A DNA stretch of 64,000 nt from Vitellaria paradoxa (GCA_019916065.1 CM034240.1:50554372-50618371), one strand, 5' to 3'. Shown: positions 33,053 to 46,800, counted from the stretch's first letter. Notes: generated from the sequence alone by a model not told the origin. Translations and numbers: made by a program.

Positions 33053-33196
33053 ATATAACATTCCTAGTTCAATTTATGCAGTAACCTGTAACTAGTGATT
33101 TTGCAAAAATGTAGGGAGAATAGAGATGCAAAAATCATTGATCTTCTTCAGAAAAATTGGCCTCAAGTGGTAAAAGGAAGTGAACTGAGATCCTGA
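32192..33196 (+). CDS. Unrecognised small plant protein, probably plastid-targeted (3 exons)
   Basis: Predicted exons 32192-32347, 32845-32981 and 33115-33196 (156+137+82 nt) with GT-AG introns (ACG|GTTTGT...CTAG|ATT; AAG|GTGACC...GTAG|GGA), giving 124 residues. The first exon reads like a chloroplast transit peptide: rich in Ser, Arg, Lys and hydrophobics, without acidic residues until the exon end apart from one Glu. The mature part carries FEDQSEGIVCYRDDNGVI, CEGYDEGPR, and a C-terminal helix with DAKIIDLLQKNWPQVV. I do not recognise a named family. The reading frame joins cleanly across both introns, which is the main support. A (CT)n microsatellite (32997-33048) sits in intron 2. Confidence 0.7.
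32997..33048. repeat. (CT)n microsatellite, about 26 units
   Basis: Uninterrupted CT dinucleotides inside intron 2 of the preceding gene, starting 16 bp after the donor. Confidence 0.95.
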
Positions 33197-33319
33197 ACTG
33201 TGCTGAGAAGGCTGATGCTGGCTGGGCCAAAAATACTTTCAATTTCCACACATTATGCTATTGTCTACTACTAACTCTACTGTATCAAATGTTTAAATGT
33301 ATGCAAGCATATGTGCACT

Positions 33320-33510
33320 AAATGCCCCTTGAAATTAGTTCAAGTGGTTTGTGGGTATACTCCTCATAAAAATCACACGGGTTTGATTCCTCACTCAAAC
33401 TGGATGTACGTGAGGGTAGCGTACGTCTCTCCGGTTTACTCATCGACTATACAGTTCGTTAAGAATTGTAATAAATCGATATAGTTTTCGGTTACCAAAA
33501 AAAAAAAAAA
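33320..33510 (+). mobile_element. tRNA-derived SINE with target duplication
   Basis: About 191 bp ending in a run of A. A pol III A-box-like TTAGTTCAAGTGG lies at 33335-33347 and a B-box-like GGGTTTGATTCCT at 33379-33391. Flanked by ATGTGCACT at 33311-33319 and 33511-33519, extending with one mismatch to ATGTGCACT(A/G)AA. The body after the B box (GTACGTGAGGGTAGCGTACG) is unrelated to tRNA, as is usual for SINEs. Confidence 0.8.
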
Positions 33511-33519
33511 ATGTGCACT

Positions 33520-36407
33520 GAACGAGCAAAAGCAATGCATTTTGTTCCATGGAACAATTAATGTATATATATACTAATTAAGCATAGAGGGAGTTTCATT
33601 TGCCATGTTATAATTAAAGGGCATGCATTTCTCTTTAACGACTTGGTTTCTTTCCAATTTATCAAAAACAGCCACAACAATAACTCGGTTTCTTTCCGTT
33701 AGGTTCTATGTATTCATATTTTTGCCTCAGGGAAACGATGGGAACGCGATATTTTTTTTTTTTTTTTTTTATTAAATGGGTAAGAAGATAGGCTATTCCA
33801 CATACCGGGCAGGGAGCATTGCCCCTTATACCACAACTATTTATAGGAGATCTCATCTCACTGGATCGCCAAATGGGTTCCCATGGAAGCAAAGCAAGTT
33901 TTAGTTATAAGCATGAAGTTTTTGTACAAAAGAAGGTGTTGTTACCAAGGTGGGACAGATTTTACTTCTGCAGTATAAATCAAATTGCTAATATAGTTAA
34001 TATTGTGATTCAGTGTTTTGCATATACAAATAGTATATATATAGGACACTCGAACCTGCAGATACACTACAAGAACTAATATATTAGCCTTCAACTCTAA
34101 ATTATGACAAATGCCCATCTAAGATCAAACTCATGAAGAATTATACAAGAGATCAATCAAAAAATGACGCTGTATTCACATGTACTAATAGAACACCCCC
34201 AAAAAGTCAGATAATGCATTTGCACCATTGAACTTCATATATGTATTGAGCACTTAATACAAGAAAATATACAAAAATTTCTTAGGGATAGGCTATCTAA
34301 TATTATCCCCCAGAGAAATTTTCATGGCTTCAATAGTCTTGTTCAGTATCTTCTAAATAATTAGTCATTAATTCTCATTTTACCAAGAAAAATACAAAAT
34401 GGAACCTTTATCCAAAAGAATTGCAACAAGGAAAAAAAAGGGGTATATGATGAACTAGAGAAAGCTGATGTAGGTGGATACGGTGTAGTCCCCAAACTTG
34501 CATCTGCAAATATACAGGTGCACTGATTTACTTTATCACTCGACTAATATCCCACCTTGAGAGTGCTCTTCACAGAGAATAATTTGGGACCTGCTTGTAG
34601 TGATTGTTGGAGGAGGCCACTGACTTGGGACCATCAGAAAATATGTTGTCGCGGTTTTTCTGTACCTTTTTACCAATTTTTTTCAACTTTTATAAGTTCT
34701 TATCAAACACTTAATATGGACAGTGTCAACATTTAGACAAAAATTACAAAATAATAATAATAATAACAAAAAGTTGCATGCCAAACGGCCCCTAAATAAC
34801 GACTAAAGCTTAACTTTAATTTCAATATTCAGTCATCTGTGTGATTGGGTGTATTTAAATATGTCTCAAGTGGACATCATGCTATGCGTCACTGCTACAA
34901 ATGCTTTCTTAGAAAATGCATCGAGTTAATTATTTATTATTGATTGCTAAGCCATGAAAGCTTGAGTTGGGAGAGCCCAATGACAATACAAACAAAAAAG
35001 TATTCAAATAGACTGGTAATATTAATTAGATACATCAACCAATTAAGCTCTTTCATGTGGTTGGGTGGTTGATACTCATCCGCATTTTGTGAACGACTTC
35101 TTAAATAACCGACGACTCTTCGAGAGGAACAAAATTTCCATGAGTTAAATCCTAAGAAATTTGAATTAAATAAGATTAGACACTTTGTTGGTGCTTTAAA
35201 AATAATCAACTAGCTAGCTAGAAGTGGATAAGGCAGGTGAAAAAACAAATGCTAAATACAAGGTCTAGGATTGATCTTATCTTCCACCAATGGTTATCTT
35301 CGAAAAGTAGAAAACAAAGAATGAGTTTTTTTTTTTTTTTTAAGGCCTATAGAATTTTTTATTATTAAAAAAATTAATATTAAAAATAAAGTACAGTTCA
35401 TTCATTAAATCTTTTAATATTAAAAATTATTTTCCTCTCTTGTTTTATTATTTTTTTATAAAAAATCAATAAAAGTAGTAATTTTTAAAATATTTAAAAA
35501 ATTTTATGTAAAGTATTTGAGGAGGTGCCGGCCGTAACATGCTCTTCAGTGACTTTAAAAAGTTGGCAATAGAAAAACGAATGGAGACAAGGACAGAAAA
35601 GTTGATGTGCTAAACAAATATATATATATATATATATTCACTCGATGCAAATTCTAACCACTTCTGTGATGAGATATGTTAAACAACTGAACCAATAATT
35701 TTGGATAATATGAGAATATGCTATAGGTGTAGTGGCCTTAATATATATATTAATTTCACCAGCCAATGATCCAACACCACCAATCCTATCTGACATCACT
35801 GGGAAATGGTTTGAGAGATCGAGCCATTGGCCTGACAATCAATTCAAATACCTAACCATTTTCATGCGAAAATAAATAATTAAGCAAAGCATTCTTTTGC
35901 ATCTTAATAAATGAAAGAAGAGTCAACTAGCAGCATTAAAGCTCTTAATTTCGTGAAATTTGTTACATAGCTTTAAAATGTATTGTTTTATAAAATGTTG
36001 AATTATATATATATATATATATATATATATCATTAGATACGGATTCAAAATTTATAATTAGTAAGAATAAAATTACATTTTTAAAGTAAGTATAAGTAAA
36101 AATAAAAATACAGTGAAATAAACATGAAAAAAGAAGTATAATTTATGAGAAAAATAGTCAAATTATAAAATTTTAGTATAATTTTTTAATTCAATGAGAC
36201 AATTGTCTTTGTTAAGCCTAACATAATTCGTCCATATATATCATATCATTCAACTCCACTCAAATCATGTGAGACATGACTTTTTCATTATGCATTTCAA
36301 TCTCATTAATCCACCCACATCAAGCTAGTTTTATTTTATTTTTTCTCATTTTGAACCATATATAACTTAAGCTTCTGAAGCATTTAAACTTATGCAAAGA
36401 CTAGCTG
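33520..36407. other. Intergenic region, no gene seen
   Basis: No supported gene on either strand. Holds T-runs (33751-33771), (TA)n runs at about 35620-35636 and 36005-36031, and one weak copy of a dispersed AT-rich repeat at about 34670-34790 (ending CCAAACGGCCCC). Confidence 0.5.
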
Positions 36408-38459
36408 ATGACAAAGGTTCACCCCGAACATTGTTCTTCAACTTCTTCCAAGCAAGAGATCTTCACTGTATGGATGAAGTCTCTTGTACTGAGTGGCAAT
36501 GGTTGCACAGTGTTTGATTCGAATGGCCAAATCGCGTATCGGGTTGACAACTACAACCGGAAATCGAGTCACGAAGTTTATCTTATGGATCTCAGAGGCA
36601 AAGTCCTGTTCACCATAATCAGAAAGGTAGAAAAAAAAAGTAAAAAAATAAAAATCATGAAATATGTTTCCTGGAAATCATTTATATATATATATATATA
36701 TATTGTAATTAATTAATTAATAACCGAAGCTCGATATCTTTATGCAGAAATTCAAGTGGTTGGGATGCTGGGAGGGCTACAGATCAACTGGTGCAGATTT
36801 TAACAGAAAAAAACCTGGGTTCCAATTGAGAAAACTTTTCAGAATTCCAAGAGGAGCTTCTTCATCACCTTGTGAAGTTATTGTGGGATTGGACAAAAAT
36901 CAGTATTATAAGATGCAAACTTGGACCACCAAGGGCTCATCATGGAAGATAGTTGACAACTCAGGGGGACTAGTTGCAGAGGTCAGTTTCATTTTTCAAT
37001 TTAATTTCCCCATTTCTTTCTTATAAGTGTTAAAATTAAGTTAGGTTGATGCACAAACAGCCCATTTCTTTAAATAATTTTTGAGATAATTGATGAATTA
37101 ACATACTATCAGGGTAATAATTTAAAAATAATTTTGGTTTCAAATCTTTTAATCTGGATTCTTTTTATTCTGATGCAATTTATTTTGATTGTGGTGAGCA
37201 TAGCATTAAAAGGTAGTGTTAATTTAACTTCATATATATTATCATAATATTAATTACTAACGCTTTGTTGGTGAGTTTACAAGAGAAATCAAAAAAAAAA
37301 AAAAAAAAGAAAAGAAAAACATTTGAAATGAGAGTTCAGAAAAGTAGAAAAATGAAAATAAATTTCCTTACATTCTTTTGAAAGAGTAAGAAAGAAAAGA
37401 TAATAATTTCCTTTCTCTTATTTTTCAGTTGAATATAAATAACAAGAAAAATAATGTGAACTTTATTATTTTACTAATAAATTATTTTTATTATTCTTAG
37501 AGCATGATTTTAATTTTCTTCTTTGATTCTTTATTTGATGAGAAATTTGGTATTGTAAAATTTTCATTAATAAGCGTTTATCAAATTTCTTCCAATTTTG
37601 AGTGGATGAAGATCTTAAAATTTTGTTCTCTCTCTCTCTTTTCATTTATATTTTTTTTCAGTTAAAACTCAACGAAAATAGAAAAGAACTCTAATCATTT
37701 CTCTGTTAGAATATTATTGGGCTTCCATTAATTATTTGGTAAAGACTGAATATAATACAGTTATAATGAGACAATTATTTGGGCTTTCTTTGTTACGATC
37801 TAATTTAGTGTTAAGCGCATACACACTTAATTAATAAGATATAGTTAGACGGTTTAGTATAAACCATTTTTGAGTCTAACAGTAGCCCGTAATAGGAGGG
37901 CCTTATTAGAGTCTATAAATATAATATATTGGCTAAGTCTCCACTCTACTCTTATCATTGAAAACTTTAATGTCTTAGCTGTCCCATTGAGAGCCGTCAT
38001 TGTGAATAAGAGAAGGAGTAGAAACCCTAGCCATTCGCTACAAATCTTGTGCTTGTCATTCATACTAACCAATCCAGATGATTACGATAAATACATGTAT
38101 GAATTTTATCTTTTGATTTTAGTGTTTTAATATTCATATGTAAATTTTAAAATTATTACATTCTCATCTTTTCTTCTTCTTCTTCATTTTTTTTTTTTTT
38201 CATTCTTTGCTCCCAACAAACTATTTAGTTTAAGTTTTTGAAATAATTAGTGACTTATGACAAGAAATAAAATAGATTCATGCATTGTCGCAGTTCTAAA
38301 AACTAATAATGTTATCTGAAACAGGTGAAGAGAAAGATATCAAGATGTGGAGTTGTTCTTGGAGAAGATGTTTTGACAATGATGGTGGAACCAAATATTG
38401 ATCACTCTCTTGTTATGGGGCTCCTCGTAGTGTACAGTCTCATCCACCACAAAATGTGA
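36408..38459 (+). CDS. LURP-one-related (LOR) protein, 3 exons
   Basis: Exons 36408-36626, 36748-36981 and 38325-38459 (219+234+135 nt, introns in phase 0, GT-AG), 195 residues, the usual size for the LOR family (LURP1-like, DUF567, tubby-like fold). Diagnostic parts: N-terminal MTKVHP; FTVWMKSLVLSGNGCTVFD; a second strand set with RVDNY and LMDLRGKVLFTIIRK; CEVIVG in exon 2; and the C-terminal segment VLGEDVLTMMVEP followed by a hydrophobic helix (SLVMGLLVVYSLI), like the C-terminal helix buried in the barrel of this fold. Some family members (LURP1) act in pathogen-induced defence; the role of this one is not known. Intron 1 carries (TA)n at about 36684-36702; intron 2 is 1.3 kb. Confidence 0.9.
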
Positions 38460-39307
38460 AGTGGTAAATAGAGAAGCAATTAGAGGGTTTTGCTGCAAAC
38501 ATGAATAGAGAGATCAACTTTTGTTAGAAATTTACCCCCCCCCCCCCCAAAAAAAAAAAAACTTTTGATAGAGAGATGACTACTACTGTATAAACGTGAA
38601 ATGTAATTCTTGCAGATTGATTCCAGAAGTTAAGAGTAACAAAAGGGCCGTTCGGTTACTTCATTTTTGTATTTTGTTTTTATTTTTCAAGATAATGAAT
38701 ACAAGTACTGAAAATATGTTAAAAGGGTATGTTTAGAAAGAATAGTAGAGAGAAAAAAAAAGCTTTTCACTGCTAATTTTTCCGTCTACTCTAATATGAT
38801 CAAAATTATCTTCTTAAAATTTTAAATTCTCTCAAATCATACATGGTAAATATGTCAAATTAACCAAAAAAAAAAAAAAAAAACCTATAAAGTTAGTGTA
38901 TATTTAGAGTGCTAAATTTGACTAAAAATCTCTGACCTTTTCCATTCGAAAAATCTCTAACTTTTTCTAATTTTCTCTAATTTTTATCAAAAGTTTCAAT
39001 TTTTACCATTTTCACACTTTTCTAGAAATACACTAAATATTTAGCAATTTAAAATTTGCCTACTTTTGTAATTTTTTGCCAAAACTTGATACTCCAAATA
39101 AGTGCTTAGTTTTTTTCCCTTTCTAAATTTAAAAAAAAAATTTAATTTGATATTCTAAACAGGTGCTTAGTTTTTTTCCCTCTCTAAATGTTAAAAAAAA
39201 TAAGATATATATATATATATATATATTAGATAACCTAACTTAATCATGGTCGACTTTATAATTACTTGAGATGTGCAAACATAATATATGTAATTATTAT
39301 TTTATTT
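38460..39307. other. Downstream region, no gene seen
   Basis: 3' flank of the LURP-one-related gene with a C9-10/A12 homopolymer junction at about 38537-38561 and AT-rich low-complexity sequence, (TA)n at about 39208-39226. Nothing codes. Confidence 0.5.
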
Positions 39308-39312
39308 GTATA

Positions 39313-39830
39313 TGTGAGGCATAGAATTAGTTTGGCCGACCACAAGAGTGGTCTGCCGACCACAAATTACACCCCCGAACAGGGGTTATATTCTAGTTAA
39401 ATTGGGACTAAATAATTTGCTAGTTATGTTGTATAATTACTTTATGTAATACACTACCACACGGCTCCTGAAACTTACATCATCTGGCATTTCATGTTAG
39501 TCACCTACTCCCACTTCAAGTCACGTCAAAATAAAGTGATAGTCAAATCAACAGAAAGTAAGACAGACACTTCATCTATAAATACCAAAAACCAAGACAG
39601 CGGAAAGGGTTCTTCTTTTCAGGTCCTTTTTCTCTAATCTTCTCCTATCTCTCTTTACTTATTTACATGAGTTTATATCTATATGAAAAACTGACTTAAG
39701 CATCGGAGTGTCCTTAGTTGGAGACCAACTCCGACCGCTTTATTTCACTATTTTCTAGCTTGCAGGCAATCTCCATGAACAAGGGAGAGAAGGGGTATAC
39801 GAAGAAGAGAGTAAAAATTTTTGCCGAACA
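39313..39830 (+). mobile_element. Solo LTR (518 bp) with 5-bp target duplication
   Basis: Begins TGTGAGGC and ends TTGCCGAACA, flanked by GTATA at 39308-39312 and 39831-39835. A TATA box CTATAAATACC lies at about 39577, and the stretch CTGACTTAAGCATCGGAG downstream of it matches the R/U5-like part of the Tat LTRs here (CTGACTTAATCATCGGAG in element 1). No internal region remains. It is therefore likely a solo LTR of a related gypsy element. Confidence 0.8.
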
Positions 39831-39835
39831 GTATA

Positions 39836-40843
39836 GTTTAATTAGAGTCGTCAAACTTGTGATACTATTTAAATAAAACTAAAATTTAAAATATATTGAA
39901 AATAATAAAACTAGTAAAGCAATACTTTTTACATATAATAAAATCCTAAATATATTTTTTGTATAAAAATAATAAAAAAATAAAATACATTCATCAATAT
40001 GTATTCATTTAGTTTAATTATTTTTAATTTCTTAAATTTTATATATTTTCTCTCCTATTTTTTATCACAATCTAAATAAAAGAAATAATTTTAAATTCCG
40101 ATCCCTTTAATTTTTTCTTGACACATCTTTTATTCAAACACAGTCTTCAAGTTAATTATAAAACTTTAATTAAACACATTTTATTAACAAATTATGTAAT
40201 TAAATGTTGTTGAGTTGATAAGTTAAATATAATGCAAGTCTAGATGTACATATGAATTAACAGGAAGAGCGAGGGTATGTTCAAGGAAAATGGTATTTAC
40301 TAAAAAAATATATGATAAAAAAAGAATATCATTAAATTGTGTAACAGTAAATTACAATTTTATGCATTTTCATTTTTTGGTATGTAACTTTTATGGAGCT
40401 TTGCCCCCTGTGCTTAAATTATATTTTAGTGTCTTTTATTAATTGCCAAATGAATACTAACAAAAGAGAAGAAATTAAAATAGTTATTTCTAATCTTGAC
40501 TTTAATAGTGTTTTATTACGCAACCCGTTTGTATTTCTACCAGTGTCGTATGTATGCATATAGATATGTATAATAGTCCCACGTAACGATACACGATTAT
40601 TACATTATTGGATTGGTTTATGAAGTCACCGGAATCTGTCAGAAGTGGCCGGAGATCTCGCTTTCAGCCGTTTCGTTTCGTTACTCTAATACACAAAACA
40701 ACGGACCCGACGCGCTCGAATAGATGTGGCATAGATCGGCTTCATTCATTCTCGACCAACGACGACAAAAACAAGACGGCGCCGTAGCGCAACGGCCTGA
40801 GACTGAGAGTCGTCTTCTCTCTCCCTACGATTCCTTTTCCTCC
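39836..40843. other. Upstream region of eIF2B-alpha
   Basis: AT-rich to about 40600, then GC-rich close to the gene. An in-frame ATG at 40724 would add 40 residues to the eIF2B-alpha protein; family comparison favours 40844. No other gene is seen. Confidence 0.5.
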
Positions 40844-43800
40844 ATGGCAGAAACGCTCCAAAACCCTAACCCTAATAAAATCTCCGCCTACTACCAGACC
40901 AGGGCGGCCCACTACGGCGTCGTCACCAGCGACTGGCTGGCCCAGGCCCAGGCCGCCGTCGGCCAGCACCCCGAGGGCGTCCAACCGGAGAATTCTGTGT
41001 TCAGGCCCAGCGACTCGGCGAAGCCGTTCAGCGTGATCGACGAGTTCAATAGTTGGCGGAAACAGCCTGATTTGGCGGAGGCCGTGGCGGCTATTAGGGC
41101 TTTGGCTTCGGTTATTCGGTCCAGTGAGGCCACTACCATGATGGAGCTTGAGATTGAGCTCAAGAAGGCCTCGGATTCTCTCAAAGTATGTACTTTTTTC
41201 TTTCACTAAATTTTAATTGCGCTTCTGATTTGAGGCCAAACATGCATATTGTTCTGAATTAGTCATTTTTGTTTTGGTTTGTTTTCGAGTTCTTATGCGG
41301 ATTGCTTTTATCCATTTCATTCCCTGTGCTCGAATTAGTTGATTTACTTTGTGAATTAATGGTTTCTGTTCTGTGATTGTCCCTTTGAGTGGAAAGGGCA
41401 TTTCCACAGTGACCCAATGGTGGCAGTAGGCTTGGAATCACTAGAATCCACAATTTGAATTAATCGAGTTTGCGCAAAGTGGCTTGATTGACCTCATTAA
41501 TGTTCAGTTGTAGGTGTAATCGAAGAGGAAAATATCTAGAACATCAGTTGTCTACTTGTCTGGGTATTGTCTGCAATATAATTGTAATTTTATCCTTTTA
41601 ATAAACAGTCAATTTATTGGGATGTTAAAACATTACTATCTTCTTAGGTGCTCATATCAATTGTTGGGCTGTAACACCACCAAAATCGGTTGATCAATTG
41701 TATGTGGCCAAAGCAGATTTTCCCCTGTCTGATGCGTTCATATCATAGTAAAGGGTTGATACACGGCGAGCGGGAGTCGACCAATAGAATATAGTGATAA
41801 AAACATGAATTTTGCAAATGAGTTGACCTTTTTAAGATATTGCAAGTTAATATACTCATAGTTTGGACTTGGTGGAAAAGAAAAGTATGTGTTTTGAGAG
41901 ATTCCCCTGCTTTATTGTGTATGAACACACCACCTAGTTTAGGCTTTCTTTTTTGTGAACTCATGATTTATGTTGAATGTAAAATTTTGTTTCTTATCAA
42001 AACCGCAAATGTGTTTTACCAAAGTAGGAACGCAGTTCTAATCTATTTCTGAAACTTGACATTGAAATTTGTTACTGTTGTTATTCTTGCTATCATTATT
42101 ATCACATGTCAGAAGCTTAAAGCTCAACATTGGAAATTTACTGGAACTCATGAAAATTCATCTTCTGAAAACATGAAAGACAAATCAACTTTCAGTTTTA
42201 TGGAATGCATATTAACTTCCCAAAGTTTGCTTTCGATATTTGCTTCAATATTCAATTATGCATTTGTAGATGGCCCAACAGAGGCATGTTTGTGTTAGAC
42301 ATAGTGAATGATATGTGTCTGATGGTTTGTTCAACACTTTCCTCTCCCATGGGAATGGTGGACAATTTGAAGAGCCAATTGGAGATGGGTTAGAGAATGT
42401 GGTAAGCAAGGTCATAAGGGTGATGTTCTCATTGGCCATATAAAGCAAGAAGACCAAAAAATTCCGTGAGAAGGATTAATTTGATTTGGCTAGTGATTGT
42501 AAAAAGGATTAATTTGATTTGGCTAGTGATTGTAAAAGGGATTAATTTGATTCAAGCTGTTATAAAAGTTTTAGAGGGATAGGAAATATAGATTGAGTTG
42601 AGCTACTAAAATAAGCCTATAATCTGACTATTAATGTAACTTTAATATAGCAGAATGTAGAAAAGATCCATACCACTCACCTAAAATTGGAGTATGCTTG
42701 TGTGAATTGAGTATCAAATTTGTGATGAGTCAAGTAGTGTTAGTGCTAAACTTGCACTTGTTGATTTCAATATGGGATTACTTATTGAGGCCTATTGAGA
42801 GTATACAATAATTATATAGTTAATAAAGTTGTCCCTCCCCCTAACATCTTTAGCCTTTAGATTAGATGTTAGTTAACAGTCTAATATGGTGTCAGGGTAG
42901 ATGCAAATCCAAGGTTCAAATCTCACTACCACCTAATAGTCAATTGTTGCACACATTTGGTCTTATCAAAGAAGTATGGTCACTGTGAAAGAGAATGATT
43001 TATTGACAGACTTGACATACCTAACTAGGTTGTCTATGATTACATTTAAATTTTATACATGCACAAAAAAGGACTATTTAGATTACTGATAAGCTAGATA
43101 CATCTCTTTATATTAAATATAGATACATGCATCTCCCTATATTAAATATAGAGACATGAATACAATACAGGTGCATGAATACAATTAATGTACATTAATA
43201 ACCCCCAAATGTATTCTCTGTTTTCCAACACTTCCCCTCAAGTTGGAGAATATGCATCTTTCATTCCCAGCGTGGATATAATTCCTTGGAAAATTGTACC
43301 ATCAAGACCCTTGGCAAGTAGATCAGCAAGTTGCCCCTTGGTCGAAACATAAGGGGTACAAATTAGTCCACTATCTAGCTTTTCCTTTATAAAGTTCCTA
43401 TCTACCTCAATGTGCTTCGTTTTGTCATGTTGAACAGAATTATGGGTTATGTTAATGGCGGACTTGTTGTCACAGAGTAATCTCATAGGTCCTTCCCACT
43501 TGATCTTCAAGTCTTCTAAGATTATCTTGATCCACAGTAGCTCACATATTCCCAAAGCCATTGCTTTGAATTCTGCCTTTGCACTTGACCTTACTACTAC
43601 ATTCTGCTTCTCATTTCTTCATGTTACGAGATTGCCTCCAAGAAAAGTACAATAGCCAAAAGTCAATCTTCTGTCGACAAGTGAGCTAGCATAATCTGCG
43701 TCAGTGTAAACTTCAAGAGCCAATCCACCATTTCTTCTGAACATAATGCCTTTACCAGGATTCCCTTTTAGGTAATGTAATATCCTATTCATTACCCGCA

Positions 43801-46800
43801 AGTGAATCTCTTTGGGATTTTGCATAAATTGGCTTATCATTCTTATAGCAAACGGAATGTCTAGCCTAGTGTGAGCCAGATATATGAGCTTTCCTTCCAG
43901 CCTCTGATATATTTCTCTGTCCACAGCTCACTTGTTTCTCCAAGTTTTTGATTTGAGTCAATTGGTGTGGATATTGGTTTGCAAGTCAATTTTCCTTTCT
44001 CCCTCAAGAGGTCTATGACCTAAAAAATATGGATACAAATACCGAACACAGAAACGATACAGGTGCGGATATGAATATGGCAATTTTAAAAAAAATGAGA
44101 ATACGACAGGGATACGGCCAAAAAATTATCATTTTAGATGTTTTTATTAGTTATAAATATGAATATAACATTCACGACAAAATTAATTTAATATATAATT
44201 CAATATACAAAATATAAGCTATAAGATTTTATAATTTTAGGAATTTTAACCTTTCAAATCTAGATTTTTTTTAATCATATATTTAAAGAAAAATGATAAA
44301 ATAATAGGATATATCATGCAGCGTATCTGATAGATGTCTTGAAGTTTCCAAAGAGTATGTGTATCTGATATGTATCGAATTCAGATACGGCACCCATTTT
44401 GGAGTATTCATGCTTCCTACTCTGTGACATACTTTTGTTGTGAAATAAGAATGCCTTCGCTGGAATAAGCTACTTCAATTTCCAAAAAATACTTCAGTCT
44501 TCCAAGTACTTTTATCTCAAATTCCTTGGCTAGACATTTTTAAGGCTTTTTTTTTTCCTTTTCATCATTCCCTGACATAATTATGTCATCAACATAAATC
44601 AAGAGAGCTGTTACTCTCCCTGAATCTAAGTGTTTGATAAAAAAGTGTATGGTTTCCATTACTCTGTCTATATCCAGTGGCTAGCATCACTTTGGAAAAT
44701 CTACCAAACTAGGCTCTAAGAGATTGCTTGAGACCATATAATGCTTTCTTCAACCTACAAAATTTATTGTTTCCTGTATTCCCCTTGAATCTTGGAGGAA
44801 TCTCCATGTATATCTCTTCTTCTAGATTTCATGAAGAAATGCATTTTTTTACATCAAACTACTCCAAATACTAGTTGAATTTGGTGGCTAGTGATAGTAA
44901 AATTCTGACTGTGTTTATCTTAGCTACTGGAAAAAACGTCTTCTAATAATCAACACCATAAGTCTATGTGTATCCCTTTGTTATAAGTCTGGCTTTGTAT
45001 TTTTCTAATGAGCTATCTAACCTATACTTCACTGTAAACACCCATTTGCGTCCCACAGCTTTTTTCCCTGATGGTAGATCAACAACCTCCCATGTATTAT
45101 TCTTTTCAAATGCCTGCATTTCTTCTCTCATGACATTTTTCCAGCTCTCATCAGATAATGCCTCAAAAATAGTATTAGGAATATGAATTGTATTTAACTT
45201 GACCGGGAAGTTTTATGCAATGGTGAAAATCTTTCGAGTGACACAAACTTCGCTACAATATATAAAAGATGTTTAGTGCACTCTCTTGTGCCTTTCTTAA
45301 TAGCAATAGGAAGGTGATAGTCATTGACTAACTGAGGAGAAATATTGTTTGGATAATTTAGGAACATGGAGCACATTTTTTAAGATGAGAGATGGAGAGA
45401 TATGGATATTGCCTAGGCCAGCTACAGTAGAAAAAGAACCGTCTGCAACGGCTGTTTTCCTACTACTTGCATAGGGAGTGTAAGGGGTGAAACTTAGTGA
45501 AGAGTGAGTCATATGATTAGTGGCTTATGAGTCAATAATCCATAAATCCATAATACTATTATCTGAGACATTTAATCCTTGAGAAACGGGGAACTTACTT
45601 GAGAGTGTAAGAGAAAATGCACCAGTGAGTTTCTTTAAAGATCCCAGAAGTTGTCTTAACTTGTCTATCTCCTCTTTATTGAACTCTTTCAGACTCAAAT
45701 GCCTTTCTTGACTTGGCTGGTTCTAATTTACTATAGCATTGGCTTAGCTTTGGTTTTTCTATTGTTCTCTTCGTTGATTCCACTTCTTACTCAGTGGTTT
45801 GCCATGTAACTTCCAACTGTTTTCTTTTGTGTGTCTTGATTTCTTACAGTATTTAAACCAGGGGGCATCTTTTTTGTCTCGGCTTCAGGACCTTGATAAA
45901 TATGCATTTTCACTCTCCTTAGATGGTGGTTCAGTAGTAGTTACCATTGCAGATTCTTCCATGGTTTGGGGTTCAAGCATAACCACTCTACTGCTTTCTT
46001 TAGCATGGATTAGGCAGATGGCTTCACTCAGAGATGGCAATTCCTCTTTGCCATGAATCTGGACTCTGACTTGATCAAATTCAGCATTAAGTCCTGCCAA
46101 AAAATTATAAGCTCGATCTTTTGCGATTAAGTTCTTTAGGATTGTTGCATCTTCCGGGCATTTTGTTTTAATGCATCAACAATGGTCGAGTTCTTACCAT
46201 AAATTTTGTAATAAATTTGCATATTTAGTCATTGTTTTATTGCCCTGTTTTGCTCCACTAACTTTGACGTTAATCTCAAAGACTTGTGCTACATCACGAG
46301 TTTTAGAGTATGTCTGTCAAACGACTTCCCAAATCTCCTTTGCTGTGGACAAGAACATGAAGGTGTCGTTGATTTCTGGATTCATGGAATTCTATAACCA
46401 TGACATGATCATGGAGTCTGCTTCATCCTATGCTTTGAATTTTAGGTCGTCCTTCTTTGGTCCTGTCCCAAGATGATAGATGACTTAGTTTCCCTTCCCT
46501 TTTAAGTATATTCGAACGAATTGAGACAATTTTAGGTAATTCTTTCCGCTCAGCCTATTCGCTCCTTGCATATTTTGAAGATCTCCGAATATTTGCTGCA
46601 CCATGATCTCCTCAGATTGTCTAGTAGTTTTGGAAGATGAGATCTTAGACATGTTGATTCGAGTCTAAGGTGAAACTGAGGGATTTTTCTGGCAATGAAG
46701 GCCAGAAAAGAAAAGATGGGGAGAACTTTGATTTGGGCTCAATATAGAGCAAAACAGAGCTGAAAAATCACGAATGAATGCTGAGAATGAGAACCCTAAA

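Noticed and set aside
42760..42978. Possible older LTR or repeat around the copia insertion (GTTGTCCCT words on both sides, also near 47047)
   Set aside because: Resemblance is limited to short words; ends and a target duplication could not be fixed.
43449..43655. Plus-strand ORFs across the copia region, such as 45799-46056
   Set aside because: Shadows of the minus-strand copia gag and pol remnants.
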